Assembly (NCBI GenBank): GCA_041484525.1 | Contig: JBGPHT010000072.1 | Coordinates: forward strand, 1-35,920 | Source: JBGPHT01 sp041484525 | GTDB taxonomy: Bacteria > Acidobacteriota > Terriglobia > Bryobacterales > Bryobacteraceae | Length of the DNA stretch: 35,920 nt | Direction: 5' to 3' | In this document: positions 6,863-18,819 of the stretch, piece after piece | Numbering within the stretch: position 1 is the stretch's first letter | How the letters are laid out: each line of letters begins with the position of its first letter | Notes under the pieces: model-generated | Databases searched by the model: none | What the model was told of the DNA's origin: nothing | What the model saw: the letters and a program-made list of their open reading frames with translations, nothing else | Program-made: the position numbers and the translations under genes

Positions 6863-9496
6863 TTACTCGTACCGCAGCGCGACCACCGGGGAGATTCGCG
6901 TCGCGCGAAGCGCGGGAACGAATGTGGCCAGCAAGACTACGAGCATCATTCCCAGCGGCGCCGCCGCGAAGGTCAGTGCGTCTGTGACACCGATACCGAA
7001 TAACATCGTACTTAGCAGGCGCGTCAGGGCGAACGCTCCGCCGAGACCGAGCACGATTCCTATCGCCGCCAGCGACGCGCCTTGCCGGACCACCATCCGC
7101 ACTACGTCCGATCGCGCCGCACCCAATGCCATCCGCACCCCGATTTCATGGGTGCGCTGCGCCACCGAGTAGGCGATCAGCCCGTAGATTCCGACCGCCG
7201 CCAGCAGCAGCGCGATTCCCGCGAACAGCGCCAGCAGCATGGTATTGAAGCGCGGCTGCGAAATGGACAGCGTCAGAGCCTGCTCCATGGTGCCGATTTG
7301 GGCCAGCGTCACGCCCGGGTCGATGGATTGAATGTCGCGGCGAAGCGGCGCCGCCAGGTGTGCGGCATCACCCGGCGAGCGCACTATCAGGAACATTCGC
7401 GCCCCGTACGTTTGGGCGAATGGCAGGTAGTAGGCCGGGTCCGTATCGACTGTCAGCCCGAGGTACTTCACATTGCCGGCGACACCCACGATCTCCATCC
7501 ACGTGCCGCCATACCTGATTCGCTTGCCAAGGGCTTCCTGATTCGACAGGAAGCGGCGTACAAACCCCTCGCTGACGATCGCCACCGGAGCCGAATCCTG
7601 ATTGTCATGGGCGGTGAACGAGCGGCCCTTAAGTAGAGGGACACCAAGCGTCCGGAAAAGGTCAGGTCCCACAGTCAGGTGCGAAATGATGGGGTTCAGT
7701 TCTCCCGGCGCCAGGGTCTGCCCTTCAATCTCGAAGGTGTCGGCGTCAGCCTGCCGGTCGGGCGGCAGCGAGTCGGTGACAGCAGCCATCTCCACTCCCG
7801 GCACATTGCGGGCGCGGCGGAGCACTTCGTCGTAGAAGGCGAGGCCGGCGCGGGGGTCGCTGTACTTCCGGTTGCCGGGTGAAATCAGCATCGTCAGGAT
7901 CTGCCGCGGAGGCGTGGAGAATCCGCCGGTCACCTGCTGCAGATTCGCGAAGCTGCGGAGGAGCAATCCGGCTCCTACCAGGAGCATCAGCGAAACCGCG
8001 ATTTCGGAAACCACCAGGGCCGCCCGGGTACGCCGGCGAGCCCGGCTCGCGGAGCCCGATCGTCCACCCTCTTTGATCGTCGAGTTCAGGTCCGCACGCG
8101 TGCTTTCGAGAGCCGGCGCCAGCCCGAACAGGACGCCGGTGAGCATCGAGGCGAAGGCCATGAAGGCAAGCGCGCCTCCATCCAGCCGCACTGAATCGAT
8201 GAGCGGGAGGTTGCCCGGGTTCCATACGCGGATCAATTGAATGCCGCCCCAGGCCAGCGCCAGCCCCGCCAGGCCGCCCATCACGGCCAGCAGCACGCTC
8301 TCCGTGAGCAACTGCTGCACCAGGCGGCCGCGGCCGGCGCCGAGCGAGAGCCGCAGCGCCATCTCGCGCTCGCGGACGGTGGCGCGCGCCAGCATCAGGT
8401 TGGCGACGTTGACCACGGCGATGAGCAATACCATCCCGACCGCGCCGGCCAGCACCAGGATCGCGGGCTTCAGCGTGGTTCCCAGGAGCGCGTCGCGCAG
8501 GCCGAGCGCCGGCAGCGCCAGTCGCTTGTAATAAGGATTCTGCTGCATCATGCGTAGCGCGATGTTGTTCATCTCCGCCTGCGCCTGCTCGAGTGTCACG
8601 CCGGGCTTCAGGCGCGCTACGGCGCGATAGAACCACGGGCCATACCGCGCCGGCGGGTTCAGCGGCAGGTTGGTCCAAACTTCGGTTTCGCGCCGCGGGA
8701 GCCGGAATGCGTCCGGCATCACGCCGATCACGGTGGACGGAGCGCCGTTGACCATGATGGGCTGGCCCAGCACCGCGGAACTTGCGGCGAAGCGTCGTCG
8801 CCAGATCGATTCGCTGAGGACGGCAAGCGAGGCGGTGGCCGGCTGGTCTTCACCCGCCGCGAATGTCCGGCCAATCAGCGGACGCACGCCGAGCGTGGAG
8901 AAGAATCCCGCGGTGACGGCGGCGCCCTGCACTTGTTCGGGGACGCCTTCCTTTCCGCCGATATCCATGCGCCGTCCCGTGAAGAGCGAGGGATCTTCAA
9001 ACGCGTGATTGTTCTCCTTCCACATCAGGTAGTCGCGAATGCACATCGTGCCGAACGCAAAGTCGCGCGGGAAGTAGCGCATGTAGACCGCCGCCACGCG
9101 ATCGGCGCCGGCATAGGGCAGGGGACGCAGCAGAATGCCATAGGCCACGCTGAACATGGCGGTGTTGGCGCCGATGCCGATGGCCAGCGCCAGTACGGCG
9201 ACGACGGTGAACGCGGGATTCTTGCGCAGTGTGCGGATTCCGTTGCGAAGGTCCTGTAGAAGCTCTTCCAGCATTTGACCGGTCCTCACTTGCCTGACTT
9301 CCTCTTTGACTTGTTCCAAGCCGCCCAACTCGATGCGGGCTACGCGCCGCGCTTCAGCCGCGTCCATGCCGGCCTGGCGCTTCTCCTCGGTCAATTGGTC
9401 CAGGTAAGAATGCAGCTCATCATCGAGGTCGCGCTCGACGCGCGGACGCGTGAAGAGATTGCGTCGAAGACTGGCCAGACGGCTCAGGAGTGACAT
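6863..9496 (-). CDS. ADOP-type ABC transporter permease linked to PadR
   Basis: 877 residues from the ATG at 9496, which I prefer to the longer frame from 9556. This start lies 11 bases after the padR stop codon, and the protein then begins MSLLSRLASLRRNLF as in the family. The prefix domain is at about 1-75 (RDLDDELHSYLDQLTEEKR, ELGGLEQVKEEVR). TM1 carries LALAIGIGANTAMFSVAYGIL, followed by a MacB core and the first FtsX domain (about 365-480, VNVANLMLARATVRERE, LRLSLGAGRGR). A second core and second FtsX domain end at VVALRYE. It is co-transcribed with padR, which probably represses the pair. No ATPase partner lies in the window. Exported substrate unknown. Confidence 0.94.
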   Translation of the reverse strand: MSLLSRLASLRRNLFTRPRVERDLDDELHSYLDQLTEEKRQAGMDAAEARRVARIELGGLEQVKEEVRQVRTGQMLEELLQDLRNGIRTLRKNPAFTVVAVLALAIGIGANTAMFSVAYGILLRPLPYAGADRVAAVYMRYFPRDFAFGTMCIRDYLMWKENNHAFEDPSLFTGRRMDIGGKEGVPEQVQGAAVTAGFFSTLGVRPLIGRTFAAGEDQPATASLAVLSESIWRRRFAASSAVLGQPIMVNGAPSTVIGVMPDAFRLPRRETEVWTNLPLNPPARYGPWFYRAVARLKPGVTLEQAQAEMNNIALRMMQQNPYYKRLALPALGLRDALLGTTLKPAILVLAGAVGMVLLIAVVNVANLMLARATVREREMALRLSLGAGRGRLVQQLLTESVLLAVMGGLAGLALAWGGIQLIRVWNPGNLPLIDSVRLDGGALAFMAFASMLTGVLFGLAPALESTRADLNSTIKEGGRSGSASRARRRTRAALVVSEIAVSLMLLVGAGLLLRSFANLQQVTGGFSTPPRQILTMLISPGNRKYSDPRAGLAFYDEVLRRARNVPGVEMAAVTDSLPPDRQADADTFEIEGQTLAPGELNPIISHLTVGPDLFRTLGVPLLKGRSFTAHDNQDSAPVAIVSEGFVRRFLSNQEALGKRIRYGGTWMEIVGVAGNVKYLGLTVDTDPAYYLPFAQTYGARMFLIVRSPGDAAHLAAPLRRDIQSIDPGVTLAQIGTMEQALTLSISQPRFNTMLLALFAGIALLLAAVGIYGLIAYSVAQRTHEIGVRMALGAARSDVVRMVVRQGASLAAIGIVLGLGGAFALTRLLSTMLFGIGVTDALTFAAAPLGMMLVVLLATFVPALRATRISPVVALRYE

Positions 9497-9507
9497 AGCG
9501 GTCCCGG

Positions 9508-9834
9508 TCAGGTGGCCTGCAGGGCGCTCGCAATGGCTAGTGCGATGGTTTCCCACTGCCGCGTTTCGGTCTGTAACTGCCGCCGTCCCGCCGCGGTGAG
9601 GCGGTAGAACTTAGCGCGCCGGTTGTTTTCGGAGTCGCCCCAGGAGGAGGAAAGCCACCCGGCCTCCTCCATGCGGTGCAGCGCCGGAAACAGCGAGCCG
9701 GGCTTGACGTGAAAGGTGTCGTTGGTGATCTGGGCGATGCGGTGCGAAATGGCGAGCCCGTGCATCGCGGTGAGCGACAGCGCCCTCAGGATCAGGAGAT
9801 CGAGGGTCCCTTGGAGTAGATTCGTGGTGGGCAT
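9508..9834 (-). CDS. PadR-family transcriptional regulator
   Basis: 108 residues, the usual length of the short PadR class (winged helix plus one C-terminal helix). The N-terminus MPTTNLLQGTLDLLILRAL is the hallmark of acidobacterial ADOP-linked PadR proteins. The recognition wing region reads FHVKPGSLFPALHRMEEAGWLSSSW (about 41-65), followed by NNRRAKFYRLTAAGRRQL and a C-terminal dimerisation helix. PadR proteins bind palindromic DNA and usually repress their own operon and an adjacent transporter until a ligand releases them. Here the gene is first in a two-gene operon with the ADOP permease at 6863-9496, and three half-sites cover its promoter. The start codon follows the -10 box by 14 bases, with no Shine-Dalgarno sequence. 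Confidence 0.95.
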   Translation of the reverse strand: MPTTNLLQGTLDLLILRALSLTAMHGLAISHRIAQITNDTFHVKPGSLFPALHRMEEAGWLSSSWGDSENNRRAKFYRLTAAGRRQLQTETRQWETIALAIASALQAT

Positions 9835-9838
9835 GCTC

Positions 9839-9876
9839 GTATAGAAATTCTATACGTGCTTCGTATAGAGTGTCAA
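9839..9876 (-). promoter_or_regulatory. padR-ADOP promoter with overlapping palindromic operators
   Basis: Leftward promoter: TTGACA (9871-9876, perfect -35), a 16-base spacer and TATAGA (9849-9854, -10). Two inverted repeats share the central half-site. GTATAG-AAATT-CTATAC (9839-9855) covers the -10 and start point, and CTATACG-TGCTT-CGTATAG (9850-9868) fills the spacer. Half-sites are at 9839-9844, 9850-9855 and 9863-9868. This is direct sequence evidence for autoregulation, most simply by the adjacent PadR. Confidence 0.78.
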
Positions 9877-9901
9877 TAGGTGGGGCGGAACGGCGGAGAG
9901 C

Positions 9902-10576
9902 TTACGGCGCCGAAAGGAAGCGGAGAATCTCGCGCATCAGACGTTCGCCCTGGTCAGTCGCGAAGAGGAACTGCGCGTGCGACGAGCCATCGAGGATCAC
10001 GAACTCTTTCGGGTCAGTCGCTCTCTCGTACTGTTCGCGGATCTTGGGCAGTCGAGGTTGGTTGTCGCCAATGACATCGTCGCGACTCATGATGAATAGC
10101 TTCCGCCCTTTCATTCGGATGAGCGGCGTGTAGGCGCCGGCGGCCAGCAACACCAGGCGATCGAACTGGCCTGGTTCGGCCTCTGCCGCTTCGGCGGCAT
10201 AGTCTCCTCCCATGCTTGCACCCACAACGGAAACCGACTTCGCACCCGTCTTCCGCAAGTAGTGGACCGCGGCCAGTACGTCAAGGTGGCGCCCTTCGTC
10301 AGGCGCGTGCGTCTGGCTTCCGCCTCGCGACTGGCCCTCGCCGCGGAAGTCGAGTGCAAGCGAGCGGAATCCGGCGTCCGCTAATGCCCGCCCTTGCTTC
10401 TCCCAGATCTCCTTCAAAAAACGGCCGCCGTGAGCCAGTACGACGCCGCGCTCGCCTTTGCCATATACGTCGGCGTAGACGAGCTCGCCATCCTGAGTCG
10501 CAAACGAGACATGCTCTTGTGCCGCGATGAGCCCCGGCAGCACAAGAGCCGAAATGACGGCCGCAGAGATGGCCAT
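9902..10576 (-). CDS. Exported alpha/beta hydrolase
   Basis: 224 residues with a hydrophobic N-terminus (about 1-20, MAISAAVISALVLPGLIAAQ) that reads as a signal peptide, so the enzyme probably acts in the periplasm. The alpha/beta hydrolase fold is recognisable. HGG at 49-51 supplies the oxyanion hole, the nucleophile elbow is GASMGG with Ser121, an acidic residue lies in SRDDVIGD (Asp166/167), and the catalytic His200 is in SSHAQFLF. The DFRGEGQS segment (76-83) is typical of dienelactone-hydrolase or esterase-like members. The start is 12 bases after the stop of the upstream isochorismatase-like gene, so the two form an operon. Substrate unknown; an esterase or lactonase role is the simplest guess. 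Confidence 0.85.
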   Translation of the reverse strand: MAISAAVISALVLPGLIAAQEHVSFATQDGELVYADVYGKGERGVVLAHGGRFLKEIWEKQGRALADAGFRSLALDFRGEGQSRGGSQTHAPDEGRHLDVLAAVHYLRKTGAKSVSVVGASMGGDYAAEAAEAEPGQFDRLVLLAAGAYTPLIRMKGRKLFIMSRDDVIGDNQPRLPKIREQYERATDPKEFVILDGSSHAQFLFATDQGERLMREILRFLSAP

Positions 10577-10588
10577 TGCCGGAGTGTA

Positions 10589-11281
10589 CTACGGCGAGCC
10601 AGCCTCGGTCGCACGAGACGCGGCACGCTCCAGGTCGGGTTGTGCGAGCCAGCCCAGATACTCTTCCGACGACGGTGTGGCGACCCCGATGCTTTCCAAC
10701 TCCTGAAGCCCTCGCTGGTAGACGCCAGACACGGCATCGGCAATCAGGACTGTGCGAAAATCTCGCATGCTGGCGCCATAAATGGTCGCGCGGGGACAGT
10801 GTGGAAAGTTGCAGCCGACCACGACCACAGTCGTGATCGCAAGGTCTCGCAGGTGCTTCTCGAGAGGTGTCCGGTAAAACGCATCCCACCGGGGCTTGTA
10901 CATGGCCCACTCACCTGGCGCCAGCAGTTGCAGCCTTCCAGCCAGTAACAGGTCCGCATCGAGCTGTACCTCCGGATCAGGTTTCAGAGGTTCAACCAGT
11001 TCCGCGCCATCGCTGCCCGGACGTACAATCGATTGTCCTTCCTCGATCATTTCCCTGCGGCAGACATCTACATTCGTCCCGTCGGCGAGGTAAAGGCGAA
11101 CGACGTGCACGATTGGTAGACGATACTGTCGATAGGCATCCAGGACCCGCCGCATGGTTGGGACGCGGTCACTCGTCCCGGGGATTTCTGCAGCCGCGCC
11201 AGGATCGGTGAAGTCTCGTTGGACGTCAATTGTGAGCAGCACCGAGCGCTCGGGAACCGGAATCGTGTACTTGCTCTGCAT
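10589..11281 (-). CDS. Isochorismatase-like cysteine hydrolase
   Basis: 230 residues of the isochorismatase-like hydrolase superfamily (nicotinamidases, N-carbamoylsarcosine amidases, ureidoacrylate hydrolases). The catalytic triad can be placed: Asp19 in TIDVQRDF, Lys129 in YKPRWDAF and Cys162 in GCNFPHCPRATIYGAS. No signal peptide, so cytosolic. The motif around the cysteine differs from the common 'G..T..CV..T', so I cannot say which amide or vinyl-ether substrate is cleaved. It is the first gene of a probable leftward operon with the exported alpha/beta hydrolase and is divergent from ridA. Superfamily assignment is firm; specific reaction unknown. Confidence 0.87.
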   Translation of the reverse strand: MQSKYTIPVPERSVLLTIDVQRDFTDPGAAAEIPGTSDRVPTMRRVLDAYRQYRLPIVHVVRLYLADGTNVDVCRREMIEEGQSIVRPGSDGAELVEPLKPDPEVQLDADLLLAGRLQLLAPGEWAMYKPRWDAFYRTPLEKHLRDLAITTVVVVGCNFPHCPRATIYGASMRDFRTVLIADAVSGVYQRGLQELESIGVATPSSEEYLGWLAQPDLERAASRATEAGSP

Positions 11282-11330
11282 CGCGCCAACAGCGAATATA
11301 CCGCACCCATCACCACATCGAACGCGCCAG

Positions 11331-11339
11331 TGCTACAGT
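11331..11339 (+). promoter_or_regulatory. Extended -10 promoter element of the RidA-M1 operon
   Basis: TGC-TACAGT reads as an extended -10 element (TGn plus hexamer at 11334-11339). Seven bases separate it from the ATG at 11347, so transcription would start at the initiation codon. No convincing -35 or Shine-Dalgarno sequence is seen. Confidence 0.45.
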
Positions 11340-11346
11340 GGCAAAC

Positions 11347-11793
11347 ATGCGAAACCAATCTGCTGCATTGCTGCTCCTTTGCCTGCTGGCCCTGCCCGCC
11401 GCGGCTGAAAAGAAGGCCATCGTTCCGCCGGAGTTCGCCGGCACCACATCCGCCTCACTGCCGTTCAGTCCGGGGATTCTGGTGGACGGCACGCTGTTTG
11501 TCGCCGGGCAGATCGGCACCAATCTGAAGACCAACCAAGTCCCTGCCGATTTCGAAGCCGAGGTGAAGACCTGCCTCGACAACGTCGGAATCATTCTCAA
11601 AGCCGCCGGCATGACGTTTGACGACGTGGTGTCGGTGCAGGTCTATCTCACGGATATCTCGCTTTTCGCGCGCATGAATGCAGTCTACGCGGGAGTGTTC
11701 AAGGCCCCGAGGCCGGCCCGCACCACCGTGCAGGTGAGCAAGTTGGCGCAGGCTGCGGCGCATCTGGAGATTACGGTCACGGCGCGGAAATAG
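11347..11793 (+). CDS. Exported RidA/YjgF/UK114-family protein
   Basis: 148 residues. Residues 1-20 (MRNQSAALLLLCLLALPAAA) form a clear signal peptide, then a single RidA domain. Family landmarks are FVAGQIG (51-57), the conserved arginine in PRPARTTVQV (Arg125) that binds the substrate carboxylate in enamine/imine deaminases, and Glu141 in HLEITVTA. An in-frame GTG lies nine bases upstream (11338), but the ATG gives the better signal peptide and sits seven bases after a -10 element. Cytosolic RidA removes reactive 2-aminoacrylate; an exported version needs another role, perhaps deaminating or binding a small periplasmic compound. Its stop codon is followed 24 bases later by the M1 peptidase gene, so they are likely co-transcribed. 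Confidence 0.88.
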   Translation: MRNQSAALLLLCLLALPAAAEKKAIVPPEFAGTTSASLPFSPGILVDGTLFVAGQIGTNLKTNQVPADFEAEVKTCLDNVGIILKAAGMTFDDVVSVQVYLTDISLFARMNAVYAGVFKAPRPARTTVQVSKLAQAAAHLEITVTARK

Positions 11794-11817
11794 ATGCGCA
11801 CACCGGAAGGAGTCCGA

Positions 11818-13461
11818 ATGGAAATCCTCTGGAGACGCATCATTGGCCTCTCCCTGGTACTGGTATGTGCCGCGGCATCGCTGCCCGCGCAGACGCCCGC
11901 AGCCCCTGCCGCGCCCACGCGGTTCGACCTGCTGCGCGGTGAGTACGGGCAGTATCGCGCCAACAACGATCTGCTCTTCTATCACCTCGACATCCGCGTA
12001 GATCCGGAGAAGAAATTTATCAGCGGGAAGACGGCCATCCGTTTCAAGATGCTCAAGGACGATACCCGGATCCAGCTCGACCTGCACGCCGCGCTCAACG
12101 TTGACAAGATTCTCCTCGGCACTACCACGCTGCAGTACGAGCGCGATTCCGGCGCCGTCTTCGTGAACTTCCCGGACACGCTCCGCGCCGGCCGCGTCTA
12201 CACCATCGACTTCTACTACTCGGGGAATCCGGTCGAGACTGGCCGGTTCGGCGGCATCGCCTTCCGCAAGGATCCGGCCGGGCGTCCGTGGATCAACACC
12301 GCGTGCGAAGGCACCGGCGCCAGCCTGTGGTGGCCCAACAAGGACCAGTGGCGCGACGAGGTGGAGACGATGCAGATCAGCGTCGCGATTCCGAATGGGC
12401 TGGTCGACGTCTCGAACGGAAAGTTCATGGGTAAGACCGATCTCGGCGACGGGTACACGCGGTGGGATTGGCTGGTGCAGTATCCCATCAATAACTATAG
12501 TGTGTCGCTGAATATCGGTAACTACGAGCACTTCTCCGATCGACTCGGCGACCTGCCGCTGGACTTCTACGCGCTGCCGGAGGATCTCGACAAGGCCAAG
12601 AAGCAGTTTGCCCAGGCAAAGGGAATGATCGAGGCGTACCAACACTATTTCGGCGAGTACCCTTTCAAGAAGGATGGCTATAAGTTGATCCAGGCGCCGT
12701 ACTCAGGTATGGAGCACCAGAGCGCCGTCACTTATGGTAACCACTTCGCGAATGGCTACCTCGAACGTGACTGGACAAGTGTAGGTATCAGCCCGCGATT
12801 CGACTTCATCATCATCCACGAGAGCGGACACGAGTGGTTTGGCAATAGCGTCACTGCGGCTGACCGCTCCGACATGTGGATCCACGAGGGTTGGACCACT
12901 TACCTCGAGTGCCTTTACGTCGAGTACATGTTCGGGCGCGACGATGGCCTTAAGTACACCAACGGGTACAAGTCAAAAGTCCAGAACCGCCAGCCGATCG
13001 TCGCCCAGCACGGTGTCAACCGCACCCCGCCGCAGGACCAGTACTTCAAGGGAGCCTTGTTTCTCAATACGCTGCGGAGTATCGTGAACGACGACCGCCG
13101 CTGGTGGAGCCTCATTCACGATTTCTATCAGCACTTCAAGTACAAGAACATCATGACTGAGGATGTGGTCCAGTACTTCAACGAGAAGACCGGCTTGAAG
13201 CTGACTCCGATCTTCGATCAGTATCTCCGCCACACCTCGCTGCCGACCCTTGAGCTGAAGTTCGACGACGCCGACGGCACCGTCGCCTACCGGTGGAAGG
13301 CCGATGAGGCCGTGTTCCAGATGCCGGTACGTGTCGGCACGAAGGACCACTGGCAGATCATTCAAGCCACGACGGACTGGAAGACCATGAAGACGCCGCT
13401 AAAGAAAGACGAATTCGAAGTGGCGACCGATCTCTACTTCGTCAACGTAAGCAAGCCATAG
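11818..13461 (+). CDS. Secreted M1-family metallopeptidase
   Basis: 547 residues. The start at 11818 is chosen because GGAAGGAG (11805-11812) lies five bases upstream and a signal peptide ending near LPAQ follows; an ATG at 11794 has no such site. An N-terminal beta domain (about 40-245) precedes the gluzincin catalytic domain. The zinc motif is HESGHEWFGN, with His334, Glu335 and His338 and the third ligand Glu357 in WIHEGWTTY, the classic M1 spacing. GMEHQS takes the place of the GAMEN exopeptidase motif, and the terminal-amino-group glutamate is retained. The protein lacks the long C-terminal helical domain of PepN, so it is a short M1 form. It probably trims peptides in the periplasm or outside the cell. 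Likely in one operon with the exported RidA. Confidence 0.92.
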   Translation: MEILWRRIIGLSLVLVCAAASLPAQTPAAPAAPTRFDLLRGEYGQYRANNDLLFYHLDIRVDPEKKFISGKTAIRFKMLKDDTRIQLDLHAALNVDKILLGTTTLQYERDSGAVFVNFPDTLRAGRVYTIDFYYSGNPVETGRFGGIAFRKDPAGRPWINTACEGTGASLWWPNKDQWRDEVETMQISVAIPNGLVDVSNGKFMGKTDLGDGYTRWDWLVQYPINNYSVSLNIGNYEHFSDRLGDLPLDFYALPEDLDKAKKQFAQAKGMIEAYQHYFGEYPFKKDGYKLIQAPYSGMEHQSAVTYGNHFANGYLERDWTSVGISPRFDFIIIHESGHEWFGNSVTAADRSDMWIHEGWTTYLECLYVEYMFGRDDGLKYTNGYKSKVQNRQPIVAQHGVNRTPPQDQYFKGALFLNTLRSIVNDDRRWWSLIHDFYQHFKYKNIMTEDVVQYFNEKTGLKLTPIFDQYLRHTSLPTLELKFDDADGTVAYRWKADEAVFQMPVRVGTKDHWQIIQATTDWKTMKTPLKKDEFEVATDLYFVNVSKP

Positions 13462-13636
13462 CGCGCCGGTCACTTCTTAGCCAGCCTGGCGCTGGACGTA
13501 GTGTCAGCTTCGAGCGGCGAACGCCGGCGGCTTCTTGGGGGCGGACGCTAGCCGATCCCGCGCGAGGCACCGCGCGCCGGCGAATCCATCGGCAGGGTAC
13601 CCTTATGTTGGGACGCCGCGCAGCCGATCATACCCT

Positions 13637-13651
13637 TGGGAGGAACTCCCA
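13637..13651 (+). repeat. Small hairpin containing the only ribosome-binding-like sequence of the histidine kinase gene
   Basis: TGGGAG-GAA-CTCCCA forms a six-base-pair stem with a three-base loop and holds a GGGAGGA sequence. The ATG at 13659 starts seven bases after the stem. Folding would hide the Shine-Dalgarno-like bases, but these are also rather far from the ATG. The rest of 13462-13658 has no gene I can support. Confidence 0.35.
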
Positions 13652-13658
13652 TAAGCGC

Positions 13659-17228
<3,570 letters not shown>

Positions 17229-17251
17229 AGTCCGCGCTGCCGGCCTTCGCT

Positions 17252-17257
17252 TATACT
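17252..17257 (+). promoter_or_regulatory. -10-like box of the Ycf48-like gene
   Basis: TATACT, ten bases before the ATG at 17268 and within the 39-base gap after the histidine kinase. It would give a leader of only about four bases. No good -35 is seen, so read-through from the kinase gene is also possible. Confidence 0.35.
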
Positions 17258-17267
17258 GAGTGGCGGC

Positions 17268-18275
17268 ATGCGATTCCTCTATCCCTTCCTGCTGGCGGCC
17301 GCGGCGGCGGGGCAAACCTGGGTGGCACAGCAGAGCGGAACCACCGCCTCCCTGCGCGGGGTCAGCGCCGTGGATGCGCGCGTGGCATGGGCCAGCGGCA
17401 CCGGTGGAACCTATCTTCAGACCGTCGACGGCGGGTCCACCTGGCAGGCACACAAAGTGCCGGGCGCCGAAGGGCTCGACTTCCGCGACGTCCAGGCGGT
17501 GGATGCCAGAACGGCATACCTGCTGAGCAGCGGCACCGGCGACAAGGCGCGCATCTACAAAACCACTGACGGCGGAGCCGCCTGGAAACTGCAGTTGACC
17601 AACCCCGACCCGAAAGGGTTCTTCGATGCCCTTGCGTTCTGGGATGCCAACCATGGCATCGCTGTGGGCGACCCTGTCGACGGCCACATCACGATCTTCA
17701 CCACCGATGACGGCGGGGTTCACTGGGTACGTCGCGCGACGCCGGCAGCGCTGCCGAATGAGGGCGCCTTCGCTGCCAGCGGTACCTGTCTCATCACCGG
17801 CGGCAAGCGCGAGGCCTGGCTCGGCACGGGCGGCACCGGAGCCGTGCGCGTTTACCACACGCCGGATCGCGGGCGCTCGTGGACGGTGGTCTCGGCGCCC
17901 CTACGCAACGACAACGCATCCTCCGGAATATTCTCGCTGGCGTTCTCGGATGCGAAGCACGGGATCGCGGTCGGCGGCGATTACAGCAAGGCGCCCGATA
18001 CTACCGGCAACATCGCGGTCACCGTGGATGGCGGCCGTACCTGGTCGGTGCCGGCCGGTCCGCCGCCCAGCGGTTTCCGCTCCGCCGTCGCCTGGGTCGC
18101 GGACCGCAAAATGTGGATCGCGACCGGCCCCTCGGGCTCCGATGTCTCGACCGACAATGGCGCATCGTGGAAAAAGTTTGATGACGGCGACTACAACGCC
18201 GTGTCGTTGGTTTCGAGCCGGGCGGGATGGGCGGTGGGGCCGCGCGGGCGTGTGGCGAAGTTCAACCGGCCCTAA
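17268..18275 (+). CDS. Secreted Ycf48/BNR-repeat beta-propeller protein
   Basis: 335 residues with a signal peptide (MRFLYPFLLAAAAAGQ). It is built of repeated BNR/sialidase-type turns: TVDGGSTWQ, TTDGGAAWK, TTDDGGVHWV, TPDRGRSWTV, TVDGGRTWSV and STDNGASWKK. These alternate with 'D..HG.AVGD/G' strands, as in the Ycf48/Hcf136 fold of about seven blades. No sialidase catalytic residues are apparent, so a binding or scaffold role is more likely than enzymatic. It follows the propeller kinase on the same strand and might share its ligand or signal, but that is inference. The last bases overlap the stop codon of the convergent downstream gene by four. Confidence 0.86.
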   Translation: MRFLYPFLLAAAAAGQTWVAQQSGTTASLRGVSAVDARVAWASGTGGTYLQTVDGGSTWQAHKVPGAEGLDFRDVQAVDARTAYLLSSGTGDKARIYKTTDGGAAWKLQLTNPDPKGFFDALAFWDANHGIAVGDPVDGHITIFTTDDGGVHWVRRATPAALPNEGAFAASGTCLITGGKREAWLGTGGTGAVRVYHTPDRGRSWTVVSAPLRNDNASSGIFSLAFSDAKHGIAVGGDYSKAPDTTGNIAVTVDGGRTWSVPAGPPPSGFRSAVAWVADRKMWIATGPSGSDVSTDNGASWKKFDDGDYNAVSLVSSRAGWAVGPRGRVAKFNRP

Positions 18276-18784
18276 TCCGGGAGCACGGTGATCATCGTCA
18301 GTTGGCGGTCGTGTTCGTTCCCGATGAAATATCCCGCGACCATCACTCCCACTCCGACGATCGCGCCAATGAACGCCACTCCCAACCCACTCCACGATTG
18401 CATACTCAGGCCCGCGCCAATCGAGCCGAGGCCCACGCCGAGGCCTGCTGAAACACCAATGATTCGTCCCCTTGCCCTTTTGGTTTTCAAGCCGATCTGA
18501 GGAATGGACGAGCGGGGAAAGGAATGTTTTCCCTTCGCTACAGCCTTGCGATCCGAGGTTTTGCTGACGTTCATTTCGAGCGTGTCAGACTGGACGGAGA
18601 TGACTTCGCCTTCCAGATAATGTCCGTCCGGCGAGGTCAAGGAAACCTTGTGCCCGGTAATGTGCCCCGAGAGTTCGCTCCACTTCAGCTTCATTTCGCG
18701 GGTCGCGGCATCCAGGCTGGCCGTCAAACATAGGAGACACAGCAGCAGTGTGCCGAGCCTTCGAGAGCTGTTGATTACTTTCAA
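18272..18784 (-). CDS. Hypothetical exported protein with C-terminal glycine-rich membrane segment
   Basis: 170 residues; not recognised. TTG is the only available start: an in-frame stop lies 18 bases upstream and there is no other ATG or GTG. A signal peptide (LGTLLLCLLCLTASLDA) is followed by a mainly beta, SH3-like looking stretch, then a basic linker. The C-terminal part, about 105-155, has small-residue-rich hydrophobic segments (GVSAGLGVGLGSIGAGL, GAIVGVGVMVAGYFIG), as in glycine-zipper membrane proteins. TATGGT, preceded by TGA (extended -10), lies nine bases before the start, again a leaderless arrangement. Probably membrane-anchored, facing the periplasm. Confidence 0.65.
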   Translation of the reverse strand: MKVINSSRRLGTLLLCLLCLTASLDAATREMKLKWSELSGHITGHKVSLTSPDGHYLEGEVISVQSDTLEMNVSKTSDRKAVAKGKHSFPRSSIPQIGLKTKRARGRIIGVSAGLGVGLGSIGAGLSMQSWSGLGVAFIGAIVGVGVMVAGYFIGNEHDRQLTMITVLPD

Positions 18785-18819
18785 GGCGCACCAACCATAT
18801 CACTTCGCGGCTCACCGTG

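Noticed and set aside
9497..9556. 20-residue N-terminal extension of the third ADOP permease
   Set aside because: It overlaps the 3' end of padR; the ATG at 9496 lies just after the padR stop and gives the family-typical N-terminus.
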